From Acidobacteriota bacterium (GTDB lineage Bacteria > Acidobacteriota > Blastocatellia > Pyrinomonadales > Pyrinomonadaceae): a stretch of 5,538 bases of DNA. Position 1 is the stretch's first letter. The number at the start of each line of letters is the position of its first letter. The stretch is from NCBI GenBank assembly GCA_013698055.1, contig JACCVS010000098.1, forward strand, positions 1-5,538, given 5' to 3'. This document shows positions 1 to 5,538 of the stretch, piece after piece. Both the position numbers and the translations under genes were made by a program. The notes under the pieces are model-generated. The model searched no databases, had not been told where the DNA came from, and worked only from the letters and a program-made list of their open reading frames with translations.

Positions 1-296
1 TCCAATGGCCGCAGGAATCCTAAAACAACTGCGCCCTGTTTCAGATTCTCGATGTCTTCAGGTGAAGGGCGATTGACCACAGCCAACACGTCTGCCGATG
101 AGAGAAGCGAGGCGCGGTCGGTGGAGACGCTTGCGCCCGCCGCCTCGTAATCTGCATCGGACGCGCCTGCTTGAATACCCGCGCCGCTCTCGACGGACAC
201 CGTCGCTTTCAGAGTAACGAGTTTGCGTATTGATTCAGGGACGAGCGCGACCCGTGCCTCTCCGGGCAGTGTCTCTCTGAGCAGAGCGATCTTCAT
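1..296 (-). CDS. pntA: NAD(P) transhydrogenase subunit alpha, N-terminal part (runs off the window)
   Basis: The 98 visible residues begin MKIALLRETLPGEARVALVP, the hallmark start of the alanine dehydrogenase/PNT N-terminal domain (RETxxGExRVAxxP). This family forms the NAD(H)-binding domain I of proton-translocating transhydrogenase, which couples hydride transfer between NADH and NADP+ to proton movement across the inner membrane. Later segments (ESGAG, AGASDADYEAAGA, LSSADVLAVVNRP, LGFLRPL) follow the family pattern. The start is the ATG at 296-294, with AAGGAG (308-303) six bases upstream. The gene continues beyond base 1, so I cannot tell a full-length PntA from the split PntAA form, in which domain II is a separate protein. 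Alanine dehydrogenase shares this domain, but the REtlpGE start and the sequence after it fit transhydrogenase better. Confidence 0.88.
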   Translation of the reverse strand, partial: MKIALLRETLPGEARVALVPESIRKLVTLKATVSVESGAGIQAGASDADYEAAGASVSTDRASLLSSADVLAVVNRPSPEDIENLKQGAVVLGFLRPL

Positions 297-348
297 TTCA
301 TTCTCCTTCGAGGCACTCGCTTTGGTTGATCTTCCGGCAGGAGCTGTG

Positions 349-378
349 AGTATAGCATCAGCCGCGAACGCGTCTCAA
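349..378 (-). promoter_or_regulatory. Predicted sigma70-type promoter of the transhydrogenase gene
   Basis: On the minus strand, TTGAGA (378-373, five of six matches to TTGACA) is separated by 18 bases from TATACT (354-349, five of six matches to TATAAT). Transcription would begin near 342, giving a leader of about 45 bases before the transhydrogenase ATG at 296. The TPR remnant starts only about 20 bases beyond the -35 box, so the rearrangement junction appears to spare the promoter. Found by eye; not tested. Confidence 0.6.
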
Positions 379-399
379 AATATTGTCTGATTGTGATGA

Positions 400-615
400 G
401 GATGGGAGGCAATAAGGCTCGCACCTGATATTGCAGATAATCATTTCTATTTAGCGAATGCTCTATTTAGGCTAGGTAGGCTTGAGGAGTCAGAAGCCGA
501 ATTACAGGTAGCGATAAAACTAGACCCGAGCAATAATTCCTACAAAGAAGCTCTACAGCAGTTACGAGATGCATTGAAAAAGAAGTGGTTGGGGGTGCAT
601 TATCCAAAAGCTTAA
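400..615 (+). pseudogene. Start-less C-terminal remnant of a TPR-repeat protein
   Basis: This frame is open for 71 codons between a TGA at 397-399 and the TAA at 613-615, but it has no ATG, GTG or TTG start near its beginning. It reads EAIRLAPDIADNHFYLANAL, then FRLGRLEESEAELQVAIKLD, then PSNNSYKEALQQLRDALKKK and a short tail. That is one full tetratricopeptide repeat flanked by two partial helices: Y-L-A-N-A-L-x-x-L-G-R-x-E-E-S-E, then A-I-K-L-D-P. The likely reading is the 3' end of a larger TPR gene whose 5' part was lost at a junction close to 400. It runs opposite to all the other protein genes here and is distinct in sequence from the kinase TPRs at 693-3164. Its last codons overlap the start of direct-repeat copy A. 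An expressed gene using a rare start such as ATT is possible but unlikely, since no Shine-Dalgarno site is obvious. Confidence 0.75.
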
Positions 616-639
616 TCGAGAGATAGAGCCAGCTCTTTT
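606..639. terminator. Weak terminator-like hairpin downstream of the kinase gene
   Basis: AAAAGCT (606-612) can pair with AG and CTTTT (631-632 and 635-639) if CT at 633-634 is bulged. A nested AGAGC/GCTCT palindrome (625-636) lies inside it. For the kinase transcript, on the minus strand, the stem ends in TTTT about 85 bases past the stop codon. It is the degenerate counterpart of the better hairpin in copy B. The pairing is weak, so termination here is only a possibility. Confidence 0.35.
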
Positions 640-669
640 CGCATAACCAGCATTCCAAGCTAGTGGATT
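606..669. repeat. Imperfect direct repeat, copy A
   Basis: This stretch matches 3264-3329 in the same orientation. The core 621-669 against 3281-3329 aligns by hand at 43 of 50 columns with one gap on each side, including identical blocks such as GCTCTTTTCGCATAAC and CAAGCTAGT. The similarity extends leftward, more weakly, to a shared AAAAG at 606 and 3264. Copy A overlaps the final codons of the TPR remnant and ends 23 bases past the kinase stop. Copy B covers the end of the integrase gene, so copy A may be the leftover 3' tail of a second integrase-like gene, or a recombination site. Confidence 0.75.
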
Positions 670-692
670 GACTAGTCAGATAGACATTCAGG

Positions 693-3164
693 CTATTGTG
701 GGAGTCCGACTCGACGTATGAGGTCAGCGAAGCGCGGGTCAGAGCGTAGTTTATCAAAAACAGGCTCTACTTTGAGGAGCGTGAGATATGGGTGACGTTC
801 CTGATAAGCCTTTTCCAACCACTCAAACGCCTGCTCTTTTTCTCCCAAGCCGGAGTAGACGACTGCGATAAAATATGGCGGGACATACCTTCGCTTCGAT
901 TGCTCTTGCAACTCGACTATCACTTTCTGCGCTTCGTCACGCTTCCCTGCTACGGCATATGCATACCCGAGCGTCGCCGTCATTCGCGTGCTGCTTTCGG
1001 AAAGGGTGATTGCTTTATTTATTTCCGTGATGGCTTCCTCATACATTCCCTTTTCCACATAAGCCTGCCCTATCCAAAGATATGACCAAGCGTAGTTCGG
1101 GTCTAACTCCAGTGCCTTTCGGTAATACTCAATCGCTTGGTTATACTGCCGCGCGTAGTAATACGGATATCCGATATTGGCGGTTGTTGTCGGTGATAAT
1201 GGGTCAAGCTCTCGGGTTAACTTTCTCTCCGTGATAGCTTCATCGAATCGTCCCATTATTTGGAGATACGAGCCATAAATCCAGTGTGCCGCAGAATCAT
1301 TAGCATTGAGTTCGATGGCTAGCTTAACTTCTCGTTCAGCCTCTAACCAATTCCACTCATACGATAAGTAATAATCTGCCAGCGCGGTGTGCGCGTCGGC
1401 AAGCGTCTCGTCAATCTCAAGGGCTTTCGTGATTGCCGCTTTGGCTTTCGGAAAAGTTTCTCGGGGCGGGAGAAACCCCCAAACATGACCGAGCCTTATG
1501 TAAGACTGAGCTAGCCCGACAAAAGCCAGCGCATAGTTCGGGTCTTTCTCAATTGCTTGTTGGTAGTATTCGATGCTTCTCTTTATCCCCTCTTCTGTAA
1601 TCTTTCCGCCCGCGAAAAAGCGACCCTTAAGATAAAGCTCATATGCTTCTGTGTTGTCGGTATAACGCTTGGTCACGCGGCTCTCGTCCGCGCCCGACAA
1701 TTTCGCTCGTAATTTGTTGGCAACATCGCGGGCGATGTCGCTCTGCAAAGCCACAAGGTCTGTCAGCTTTCGATTATACTGTTCGCCCCAAAGCTGATTA
1801 CCGTTACGTCCATCAACCAACGATAAGTACAACACCAAGTCGTCGCCGCGTTGCACAACGCGCCCGCTCAAGATTGCTTGCACAGATAACTCCGCAGCGA
1901 CAGTTTGCGGCTCAATTTCTTTTCCTTTATAGCGAAACACTGTACTGCGGGCTTTGACCGATAGATTGGGCAGTTGAGACAAACTGTTAATAAGTGATTC
2001 AGTCATGCCGTCGGACAAATACTCGACATCAGCGTTACCGCTCTCGTTGATAAACGGCAGCACAGCGATGAGTTCGATTTGTTTTGTACTTGCCCCGCGA
2101 TTGCTTAAGAACCAGTAGCCCAAGCCTATCGCCGTGAACAATAAGACCCCCAACGCGATGGTGAAACCGAGTTTGTGCTTTCGGATTTCTCCGGCAACAC
2201 GAGCCGTACTCGAAGTCGGGCGAGCAGCCATAATTTGCGTAGCTTTTTCGCTCTCTGTTTTGTCTGGCTGCTCGCTACGCTCTATCTCAGACTTAATCCC
2301 GATTTGCTTTTTCAGCTGCTGCAAGTCAATCAGCAAGTCTTTCGCAGTTTGATAGCGTTCTTCACGGTCTTTCGCTAAAGCTTTGCCAATTATTCTTTCG
2401 AGTTCGACTGGAATCTCTTGATTGACCTTACTCAAAGGTGCGGGTTCGGTTTTCAGGATGGCGGCAATCACATCGCTCGTCGTCTCACCTGTAAATGGCA
2501 ACCTACCAGCAAACATTTCGTACAAGCAAACACCTAAACTGAAAATGTCCGTTCGTGCATCAACCTCAAGCCCACGCGCTTGTTCGGGCGACATATACGC
2601 GGCAGTTCCCATCACCGCCCCTATACTAGTCTTAATCAGAACCTGTGTCGGAGCTTGGGTATCGGCGGGCGCGTCTGTCTTTTTCTCTGTCAGCTTTGCC
2701 AACCCGAAATCCAACACTTTGACCAAGCCATCTTCGCGTAACATGACATTTTCAGGTTTTATGTCCCGATGCACGATACCTCTTCGATGTGCGGCATCAA
2801 GTGCGGTAGCGATTTGGATAGCGATAGTTAGCGTTTCTTCAATCTCCAAGCGCGCTGTCTGAAATTTGCGGCGCAATGTCTCGCCGTCAACAAACTCGGC
2901 GGCGATAAAGTGCGTGTCGCCTTCCGACCCGATTTCGTAAATGGTGATGATGTTTTGATGATTAAGAGCGGACGCGGCTTGAGCTTCCTGCTTGAAACGA
3001 TGCAAGCGTTCCCGATTATTGACTAAATCAGCTGGTAGAACTTTGAGGGCGACGTTACGGTTAAGGTGCGAGTCGAGTGCCAGATAAACTTCGCCCATCC
3101 CGCCTACGCCGAGTTGTGAGAGAATCTTATAACGACCGAGACTTGTGCCAGAGGAAAGGGGCAT
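693..3164 (-). CDS. Membrane Ser/Thr protein kinase with TolB-like and TPR domains
   Basis: The 823-residue protein opens with a Hanks-type kinase domain (about 11-285). It has a glycine loop GVGGMG (19-24), catalytic lysine K41 in VALK, a helix-C glutamate near E60, HRDIKPEN (132-139) with D134, DFG (152-154), activation-loop T187, SPE (192-194), the DIFSLG aspartate D206 and subdomain XI R270. All catalytic residues are present, so it should be active. A charged linker leads to one membrane helix (about 333-353). After it come a TolB/FlgO-like domain (IAVLPFINES at 366-375 to about 490) and roughly six to eight TPRs (about 505-790), ending PVFDKLRSDPRFADLIRRVG. The inferred topology is a cytoplasmic kinase and an extracytoplasmic TPR sensor or scaffold. 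MPLSSGTSLGRYKI is a typical start for the family, although no strong Shine-Dalgarno precedes it. It is a single-gene unit with its own promoter; the substrate and signal are unknown. Confidence 0.93.
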   Translation of the reverse strand: MPLSSGTSLGRYKILSQLGVGGMGEVYLALDSHLNRNVALKVLPADLVNNRERLHRFKQEAQAASALNHQNIITIYEIGSEGDTHFIAAEFVDGETLRRKFQTARLEIEETLTIAIQIATALDAAHRRGIVHRDIKPENVMLREDGLVKVLDFGLAKLTEKKTDAPADTQAPTQVLIKTSIGAVMGTAAYMSPEQARGLEVDARTDIFSLGVCLYEMFAGRLPFTGETTSDVIAAILKTEPAPLSKVNQEIPVELERIIGKALAKDREERYQTAKDLLIDLQQLKKQIGIKSEIERSEQPDKTESEKATQIMAARPTSSTARVAGEIRKHKLGFTIALGVLLFTAIGLGYWFLSNRGASTKQIELIAVLPFINESGNADVEYLSDGMTESLINSLSQLPNLSVKARSTVFRYKGKEIEPQTVAAELSVQAILSGRVVQRGDDLVLYLSLVDGRNGNQLWGEQYNRKLTDLVALQSDIARDVANKLRAKLSGADESRVTKRYTDNTEAYELYLKGRFFAGGKITEEGIKRSIEYYQQAIEKDPNYALAFVGLAQSYIRLGHVWGFLPPRETFPKAKAAITKALEIDETLADAHTALADYYLSYEWNWLEAEREVKLAIELNANDSAAHWIYGSYLQIMGRFDEAITERKLTRELDPLSPTTTANIGYPYYYARQYNQAIEYYRKALELDPNYAWSYLWIGQAYVEKGMYEEAITEINKAITLSESSTRMTATLGYAYAVAGKRDEAQKVIVELQEQSKRRYVPPYFIAVVYSGLGEKEQAFEWLEKAYQERHPYLTLLKVEPVFDKLRSDPRFADLIRRVGLPQ

Positions 3165-3206
3165 AGTTGTAAGTGTCCGATTCTCGTAGCTCCAACAAGC
3201 GGCTTT

Positions 3207-3234
3207 ACTCTATTGTAATGGGAGCGAATGTCAA
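3207..3234 (-). promoter_or_regulatory. Predicted sigma70-type promoter of the kinase gene
   Basis: On the minus strand a perfect TTGACA (3234-3229) is followed, after 16 bases, by TAGAGT (3212-3207, four of six matches to TATAAT). Transcription would start near 3200, giving a leader of about 35 bases before the kinase ATG at 3164. The promoter lies between the integrase terminator and the kinase, so the kinase can be expressed independently of the integrase. Confidence 0.6.
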
Positions 3235-3263
3235 GTATTTCGGTAATGCTTTACTTACGAATG

Positions 3264-3299
3264 AAAAGAGCTGCCCTAGAAGATAGAGCAGGCTCTTTT
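3264..3299. terminator. Bidirectional terminator hairpin downstream of the integrase
   Basis: AAAAGAGCTGC (3264-3274) pairs with GCA (3288-3290) and GCTCTTTT (3292-3299), giving 11 base pairs with one bulged G at 3291 and a 13-base loop. Both ends carry a T tract in their own reading direction. For the integrase transcript the hairpin begins about 20 bases past the stop codon. It separates the integrase from the kinase promoter. The hairpin is part of direct-repeat copy B. Confidence 0.6.
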
Positions 3300-3329
3300 C
3301 GCATAACAGCAATCTCAAGCTAGTTGATT
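3264..3329. repeat. Imperfect direct repeat, copy B
   Basis: This is the partner of 606-669. It contains the terminator hairpin, the short integrase 3' untranslated stretch and the last few integrase codons, including the stop at 3322-3320. The two copies lie about 2.66 kb apart and bracket the whole kinase gene with its promoter. Recombination between them would remove the kinase and place the TPR remnant next to the integrase, convergent with it. Confidence 0.75.
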
Positions 3330-4462
3330 AGCTCTGCGCTTGTAGCTTGCGTTTCGACAGCTTGAGCATGGTAAGCGTCAAGAGCCGCAGCAGCGCGGAA
3401 TACTGCATCAGAGTCCAGATTAGCGTAGCGATAGAAGGCTGATAGTGTGGAATGGCCGCTTACCCTCATAACCTCGACAGGCGGTAATCCGGCGCGAATC
3501 ATGCGCGTAATGGATGTATGGCGGCAATCGTGAAAATGAAAGTCTTGAATGTTTGCCATCTTACACGCCTTACCGAACGCTGCTCTAATAGACACCCTGA
3601 TGCCGAATACAAGCGTTCCTAGTTCTTGCTTAGAATCAAGCCATCGTCCGTGTAAATCTTCATACACTCGATTTGTCATTGCCACCGTTCTACTGCGGGC
3701 AGTTTTGCAGTTGAAAGCCCTGACAGTAATTGTTCGGCGTTCAAGGTCAACGTCAGACCAGCAAAGCGTGAAGATTTCGCCTCGCCGCAAAGCGCAATCC
3801 AGCGCGATAAGCAGGATGCCGCGTAGGTGTTCGCGCCTAGGTTCAGCATCAACGGCAGCGAACAACCTGATTTCTTCTTCGCGGCTCAGTATCCGCTCCC
3901 TTCTATTCTCGTCGGCGGCAGATATTAACGAATCGCCCGCATTGAAAGGTGACTTGATTAAGTAGCCTTCACGCACAGCGATATTCAAGATTCGGCGTAA
4001 CACGACTAACTCTCGATTTACGCTGGCGATGGTTCGCGGATGTGTATATTGCGTCGGCGTGGCTAACCGCCTTTGTTTAAATGCGTACAAATCGCCGTAG
4101 GTTATGCTTCGCAACTTCCGCCCGCCGAAATACTGCCGGAATATAACAACCGCATGTTGCGCTCTGTCTAACGACCGTAAGCCGCTGGTCTTGCGCTCGT
4201 CGCGGTATTCCGCAGGCTTTAAATAACGTTCAGCGTAGTAATCCGCCAAGTCGTTAAATGTTATGGTCGCCGCGTCAAGTGTTTTCTCACCTTCATCGTC
4301 AATCTGCCGTAAGATGGTTTTCAGTATTTGTCGAGCTTCGGTTTTGTCTTGTGCACGTCGCTTGACGTTCCGCCGCTTCCCGCTTGAATCAGTTACCGTA
4401 GTTCGTGCGTACCAACTGCCCTGTTTGTCTTGGTAAATATAACCGCTTCTTTCCTTCGCCAT
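3320..4462 (-). CDS. Tyrosine recombinase / phage-type integrase
   Basis: The protein is 380 residues from the chosen start, the usual length for an integrase with all three domains. The N-terminal part (about 1-65: MAKERSGYIYQDKQGSWYAR, then GKRRNVKRRAQDKTEA) resembles an arm-type DNA-binding domain. The SAM-like core-binding domain follows (about 67-165). The catalytic domain carries R226 in ALRRGE with E229, K253 in NCKTARSRTV, the HDCR box H321/R324, H347 in GHSTLS and the nucleophile Y356 in RYANL. The full R-K-H-R-H-Y set is present, so it is probably active. The same frame extends to a GTG at 4501, but the ATG at 4462 has GGAG eight bases upstream and gives the normal family N-terminus. 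It runs away from tRNA-Glu. I found no convincing promoter; the tandem 12-mer at 4484-4507 lies just upstream. No excisionase or phage genes are visible. Confidence 0.93.
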   Translation of the reverse strand: MAKERSGYIYQDKQGSWYARTTVTDSSGKRRNVKRRAQDKTEARQILKTILRQIDDEGEKTLDAATITFNDLADYYAERYLKPAEYRDERKTSGLRSLDRAQHAVVIFRQYFGGRKLRSITYGDLYAFKQRRLATPTQYTHPRTIASVNRELVVLRRILNIAVREGYLIKSPFNAGDSLISAADENRRERILSREEEIRLFAAVDAEPRREHLRGILLIALDCALRRGEIFTLCWSDVDLERRTITVRAFNCKTARSRTVAMTNRVYEDLHGRWLDSKQELGTLVFGIRVSIRAAFGKACKMANIQDFHFHDCRHTSITRMIRAGLPPVEVMRVSGHSTLSAFYRYANLDSDAVFRAAAALDAYHAQAVETQATSAELIN

Positions 4463-4470
4463 TTTTGTGT

Positions 4471-4474
4471 CTCC
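4471..4474 (-). promoter_or_regulatory. Shine-Dalgarno site that sets the integrase start
   Basis: GGAG on the minus strand lies eight bases upstream of the ATG at 4462-4460. The in-frame GTG at 4501 sits inside the tandem 12-mer and would add 13 residues with no family character, so the internal ATG is preferred. Confidence 0.6.
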
Positions 4475-4483
4475 AGTTTCTGA

Positions 4484-4507
4484 GGACACTTTGAAGGACA
4501 CTTTGAA
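4484..4507. repeat. Perfect tandem repeat of a 12-mer upstream of the integrase
   Basis: GGACACTTTGAA occurs twice back to back (4484-4495 and 4496-4507). It lies 22 bases upstream of the integrase ATG and before the tRNA promoter. Adjacent direct repeats near an integrase gene are a known layout for arm-type integrase sites or for repressor/excisionase binding; which, if any, applies here is inference. The spacing of 12 bases is close to one helical turn, so two protein subunits could sit on nearly the same face of the DNA. Confidence 0.75.
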
Positions 4508-4524
4508 AGCGTCTTGGTATCGTT

Positions 4525-4553
4525 TTGAAAGAGTTTAAGCCTTGTGATATGCT
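4525..4553 (+). promoter_or_regulatory. Predicted promoter of tRNA-Glu
   Basis: TTGAAA (4525-4530, five of six matches) and TATGCT (4548-4553, four of six matches) are separated by exactly 17 bases. Transcription would start near 4560, leaving a leader of about 15 bases before the tRNA at 4575. The spacing and position make this a credible promoter. Confidence 0.55.
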
Positions 4554-4574
4554 GATTCTCGTTAAGGATTTTAA

Positions 4575-4648
4575 GGGGTGTTGGTGGAATTGGTTACCAC
4601 GCCGCCCTCTCAAGGCGGAGGCTACGGGTTCGATCCCCGTACACCCTA
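4575..4648 (+). tRNA. trnE: tRNA-Glu, anticodon CTC
   Basis: A complete 74-base cloverleaf folds by hand. The acceptor GGGGTGT (4575-4581) pairs with ACACCCT (4641-4647), with A4648 as discriminator. The D stem GTGG/CCAC (4584-4587, 4597-4600) encloses a loop with GG at 4592-4593. The anticodon stem CCGCC/GGCGG (4602-4606, 4614-4618) carries the loop CTCTCAA with anticodon CTC at 4609-4611. The T arm ACGGG-TTCGATC-CCCGT spans 4624-4640. Conserved U8, A14, A21, U33 and an A15-U48 pair are present. The five-base variable region rules out tRNA-Leu or tRNA-Ser. It decodes GAG. CCA is not encoded. The first acceptor pair is G·U rather than G-C. Confidence 0.95.
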
Positions 4649-4704
4649 TTTCAACTCTTGAGTGTAAATCTGATATTCAAGGAATAAAGTGTTATCAGGT
4701 TCAA

Positions 4705-4740
4705 AAGTAACGGCCACTCTTCTAGCGGTGGCCGTTACTT
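4705..4740. terminator. Strong bidirectional terminator between tRNA-Glu and the convergent gene
   Basis: A perfect 13-bp stem, AAGTAACGGCCAC (4705-4717) with GTGGCCGTTACTT (4728-4740), encloses a 10-base loop. On the plus strand it is followed by CTTTAT, serving the tRNA transcript that ended 56 bases earlier. On the minus strand it leads into TTTTGA, serving the gene that stops at 4827, about 86 bases away. It is the strongest hairpin in the window. Confidence 0.85.
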
Positions 4741-4826
4741 CTTTATAGCAGTTGGGATTTTGAGCTATTCTCCAAATTTCAATCCCCGCTCTCCACACTT
4801 GTTTTCCTTCGTCTAACTTTCATCGC

Positions 4827-5538
4827 TTAGTTCTTGCTGATGCCGCCGTTATCCAGCGCCGTGTAAACGTCCGGGGAATAGAGTCCGAGCCAGGGGTCAG
4901 AGCGCGGCGTCAGGAAGAGTTGAGCATAGACCATTTCATTCAACGTCTCGACATTGCTGCTCTTCGCCATCTCCGTGACGAACCAGCCGTGCAGCTTTGT
5001 GCGTAGCATATATTCGTTGCGTACGGTATCGAGCGCCATGTATTGCTCAAGATTTCTGAGTGTCTGTGAAAGCAGCGCATCATTGGCGCGCAAAGTTTGA
5101 TTCTGGCGCGTGATAAACGCGATGCTGCCTTTGTCGAGGCGCACATCACTGCTGTGAAGCGCAGCAATTTTGTTCCATGAGGAGATGTCCGTCGCGGCTT
5201 CGAGCGCGGTGGCATCCGCCGTGATTGATCTCAGAATACTAACCTCTGTGATGCTCTTAGTAACAGCAATCGGGGCTATCTCAATCGCGCCGGGGTTGCT
5301 CTTTCTTCTCTCGATTCTCGCCACGACATCACGAGGAACGACGCCCCCGGTTCGCGCAACATCAGACGCCCAGTCGGCGGCGATTTGTTGAATGCGCGCG
5401 TTGTGATAAGCGCGAAGTGCTTGCGAACGTTCGCCTACATTCTTCGTCGCAACCTGTGGGGCAATCGTTTCGGCCTGCGCCAGCCCGCGCATGAAAGCCG
5501 TCGGGCCGTAGAGTCCGGGCAGCGCGTCAATGGGCAGC
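4827..5538 (-). CDS. Hypothetical protein, C-terminal part (5' end beyond the window)
   Basis: The frame is open from the right edge of the window to the TAA at 4829-4827, giving 236 visible residues. An internal ATG lies at 5492, but the frame runs on upstream with protein-like sequence (PIDALPGLYGPTAF), so the true start is outside. I do not recognise the family. The visible part looks mainly alpha-helical and fairly polar, with no membrane helix, signal peptide or obvious catalytic motif. Notable segments are an arginine-rich VARIERRK, the hydrophobic run AIEIAPIAVTKS and a compact C-terminus, LTPRSDPWLGLYSPDVYTAL, that may be a conserved signature. The G+C-rich wobble positions resemble the transhydrogenase end of the window rather than the kinase. 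It converges with tRNA-Glu and shares its terminator. Confidence 0.75.
   Translation of the reverse strand, partial: LPIDALPGLYGPTAFMRGLAQAETIAPQVATKNVGERSQALRAYHNARIQQIAADWASDVARTGGVVPRDVVARIERRKSNPGAIEIAPIAVTKSITEVSILRSITADATALEAATDISSWNKIAALHSSDVRLDKGSIAFITRQNQTLRANDALLSQTLRNLEQYMALDTVRNEYMLRTKLHGWFVTEMAKSSNVETLNEMVYAQLFLTPRSDPWLGLYSPDVYTALDNGGISKN

Noticed and set aside
660..675. Small inverted repeat CTAGT / ACTAG with a six-base loop just past the kinase stop
   Set aside because: A five-base A+T-leaning stem without a T tract is likely by chance and is too weak to call a terminator or recombinase core.
467..757. 96-codon minus-strand frame across the kinase 3' end and the spacer
   Set aside because: It overlaps the kinase tail out of frame and lies antisense to the TPR remnant, whose sequence is plainly protein-like. 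Its own translation is low-complexity and matches nothing.
792..2862. Several plus-strand frames of 67-146 codons antisense to the kinase
   Set aside because: The kinase frame carries an uninterrupted set of known domains, and these frames are its shadows without ribosome binding sites or recognisable motifs.
3549..3965. 138-codon plus-strand frame antisense to the integrase
   Set aside because: It is a shadow of the integrase catalytic domain; its codon content follows the opposite-strand gene.
4389..4613. 74-codon minus-strand frame across the integrase start and the tRNA
   Set aside because: It runs through the antisense of tRNA-Glu and overlaps the integrase N-terminus in another frame, so it is not a credible gene or excisionase.
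4629..4648. tRNA 3' end as an attachment site with a duplicate elsewhere in the window
   Set aside because: I looked for a second copy of the T-arm/acceptor sequence and saw none, so no att duplication of the tRNA can be claimed here.
4525..4710. 61-codon plus-strand frame covering tRNA-Glu
   Set aside because: The frame contains the entire tRNA and begins within the tRNA promoter.
1..5538. CRISPR array, insertion sequence, toxin-antitoxin pair, retron or riboswitch
   Set aside because: No regularly spaced repeats, transposase, paired small genes, reverse transcriptase or recognisable aptamer fold was seen on either strand.

Overview
The window looks like a chromosomal segment of a Gram-negative soil-type bacterium. 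The best guess is Acidobacteriota, perhaps Blastocatellia. The guess rests on the kinase–TM–TolB-like–TPR architecture, which is abundant there, and on the mid-range G+C; no marker gene here settles it. The two edge genes look more G+C-rich than the kinase and integrase between them, which fits an acquired central block.

Layout. Bases 1-296 (minus) hold the first 98 codons of an NAD(P) transhydrogenase alpha subunit, with a good promoter (349-378) and Shine-Dalgarno site. Bases 400-615 (plus) hold a start-less tail of a TPR protein, a gene remnant. Bases 693-3164 (minus) encode an 823-residue membrane Ser/Thr protein kinase with a C-terminal TolB-like domain and TPR array, behind its own consensus-like promoter (3207-3234). 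Bases 3320-4462 (minus) encode an intact-looking tyrosine recombinase. A tRNA-Glu(CTC) gene lies at 4575-4648 (plus) with a recognisable promoter, followed by a strong bidirectional terminator (4705-4740). Bases 4827-5538 (minus) are the C-terminal 236 codons of a protein I do not recognise.

How it fits together. The kinase and integrase are separate transcription units: a terminator hairpin (3264-3299) lies just past the integrase, and the kinase promoter lies beyond it. The kinase is probably an inner-membrane sensor with a cytoplasmic catalytic domain and an extracytoplasmic TPR domain. An imperfect ~65-bp direct repeat brackets the kinase. One copy (3264-3329) covers the last codons and terminator of the integrase; the other (606-669) lies between the TPR remnant and the kinase stop. 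A perfect tandem 12-mer (4484-4507) sits just upstream of the integrase. The integrase, repeats, gene remnant and tRNA edge together suggest a small mobile or rearranged islet between the transhydrogenase gene and tRNA-Glu. The element's boundaries are not proven. I see no clearly novel defence or metabolic system; the bracketing repeat is the most unusual signal.
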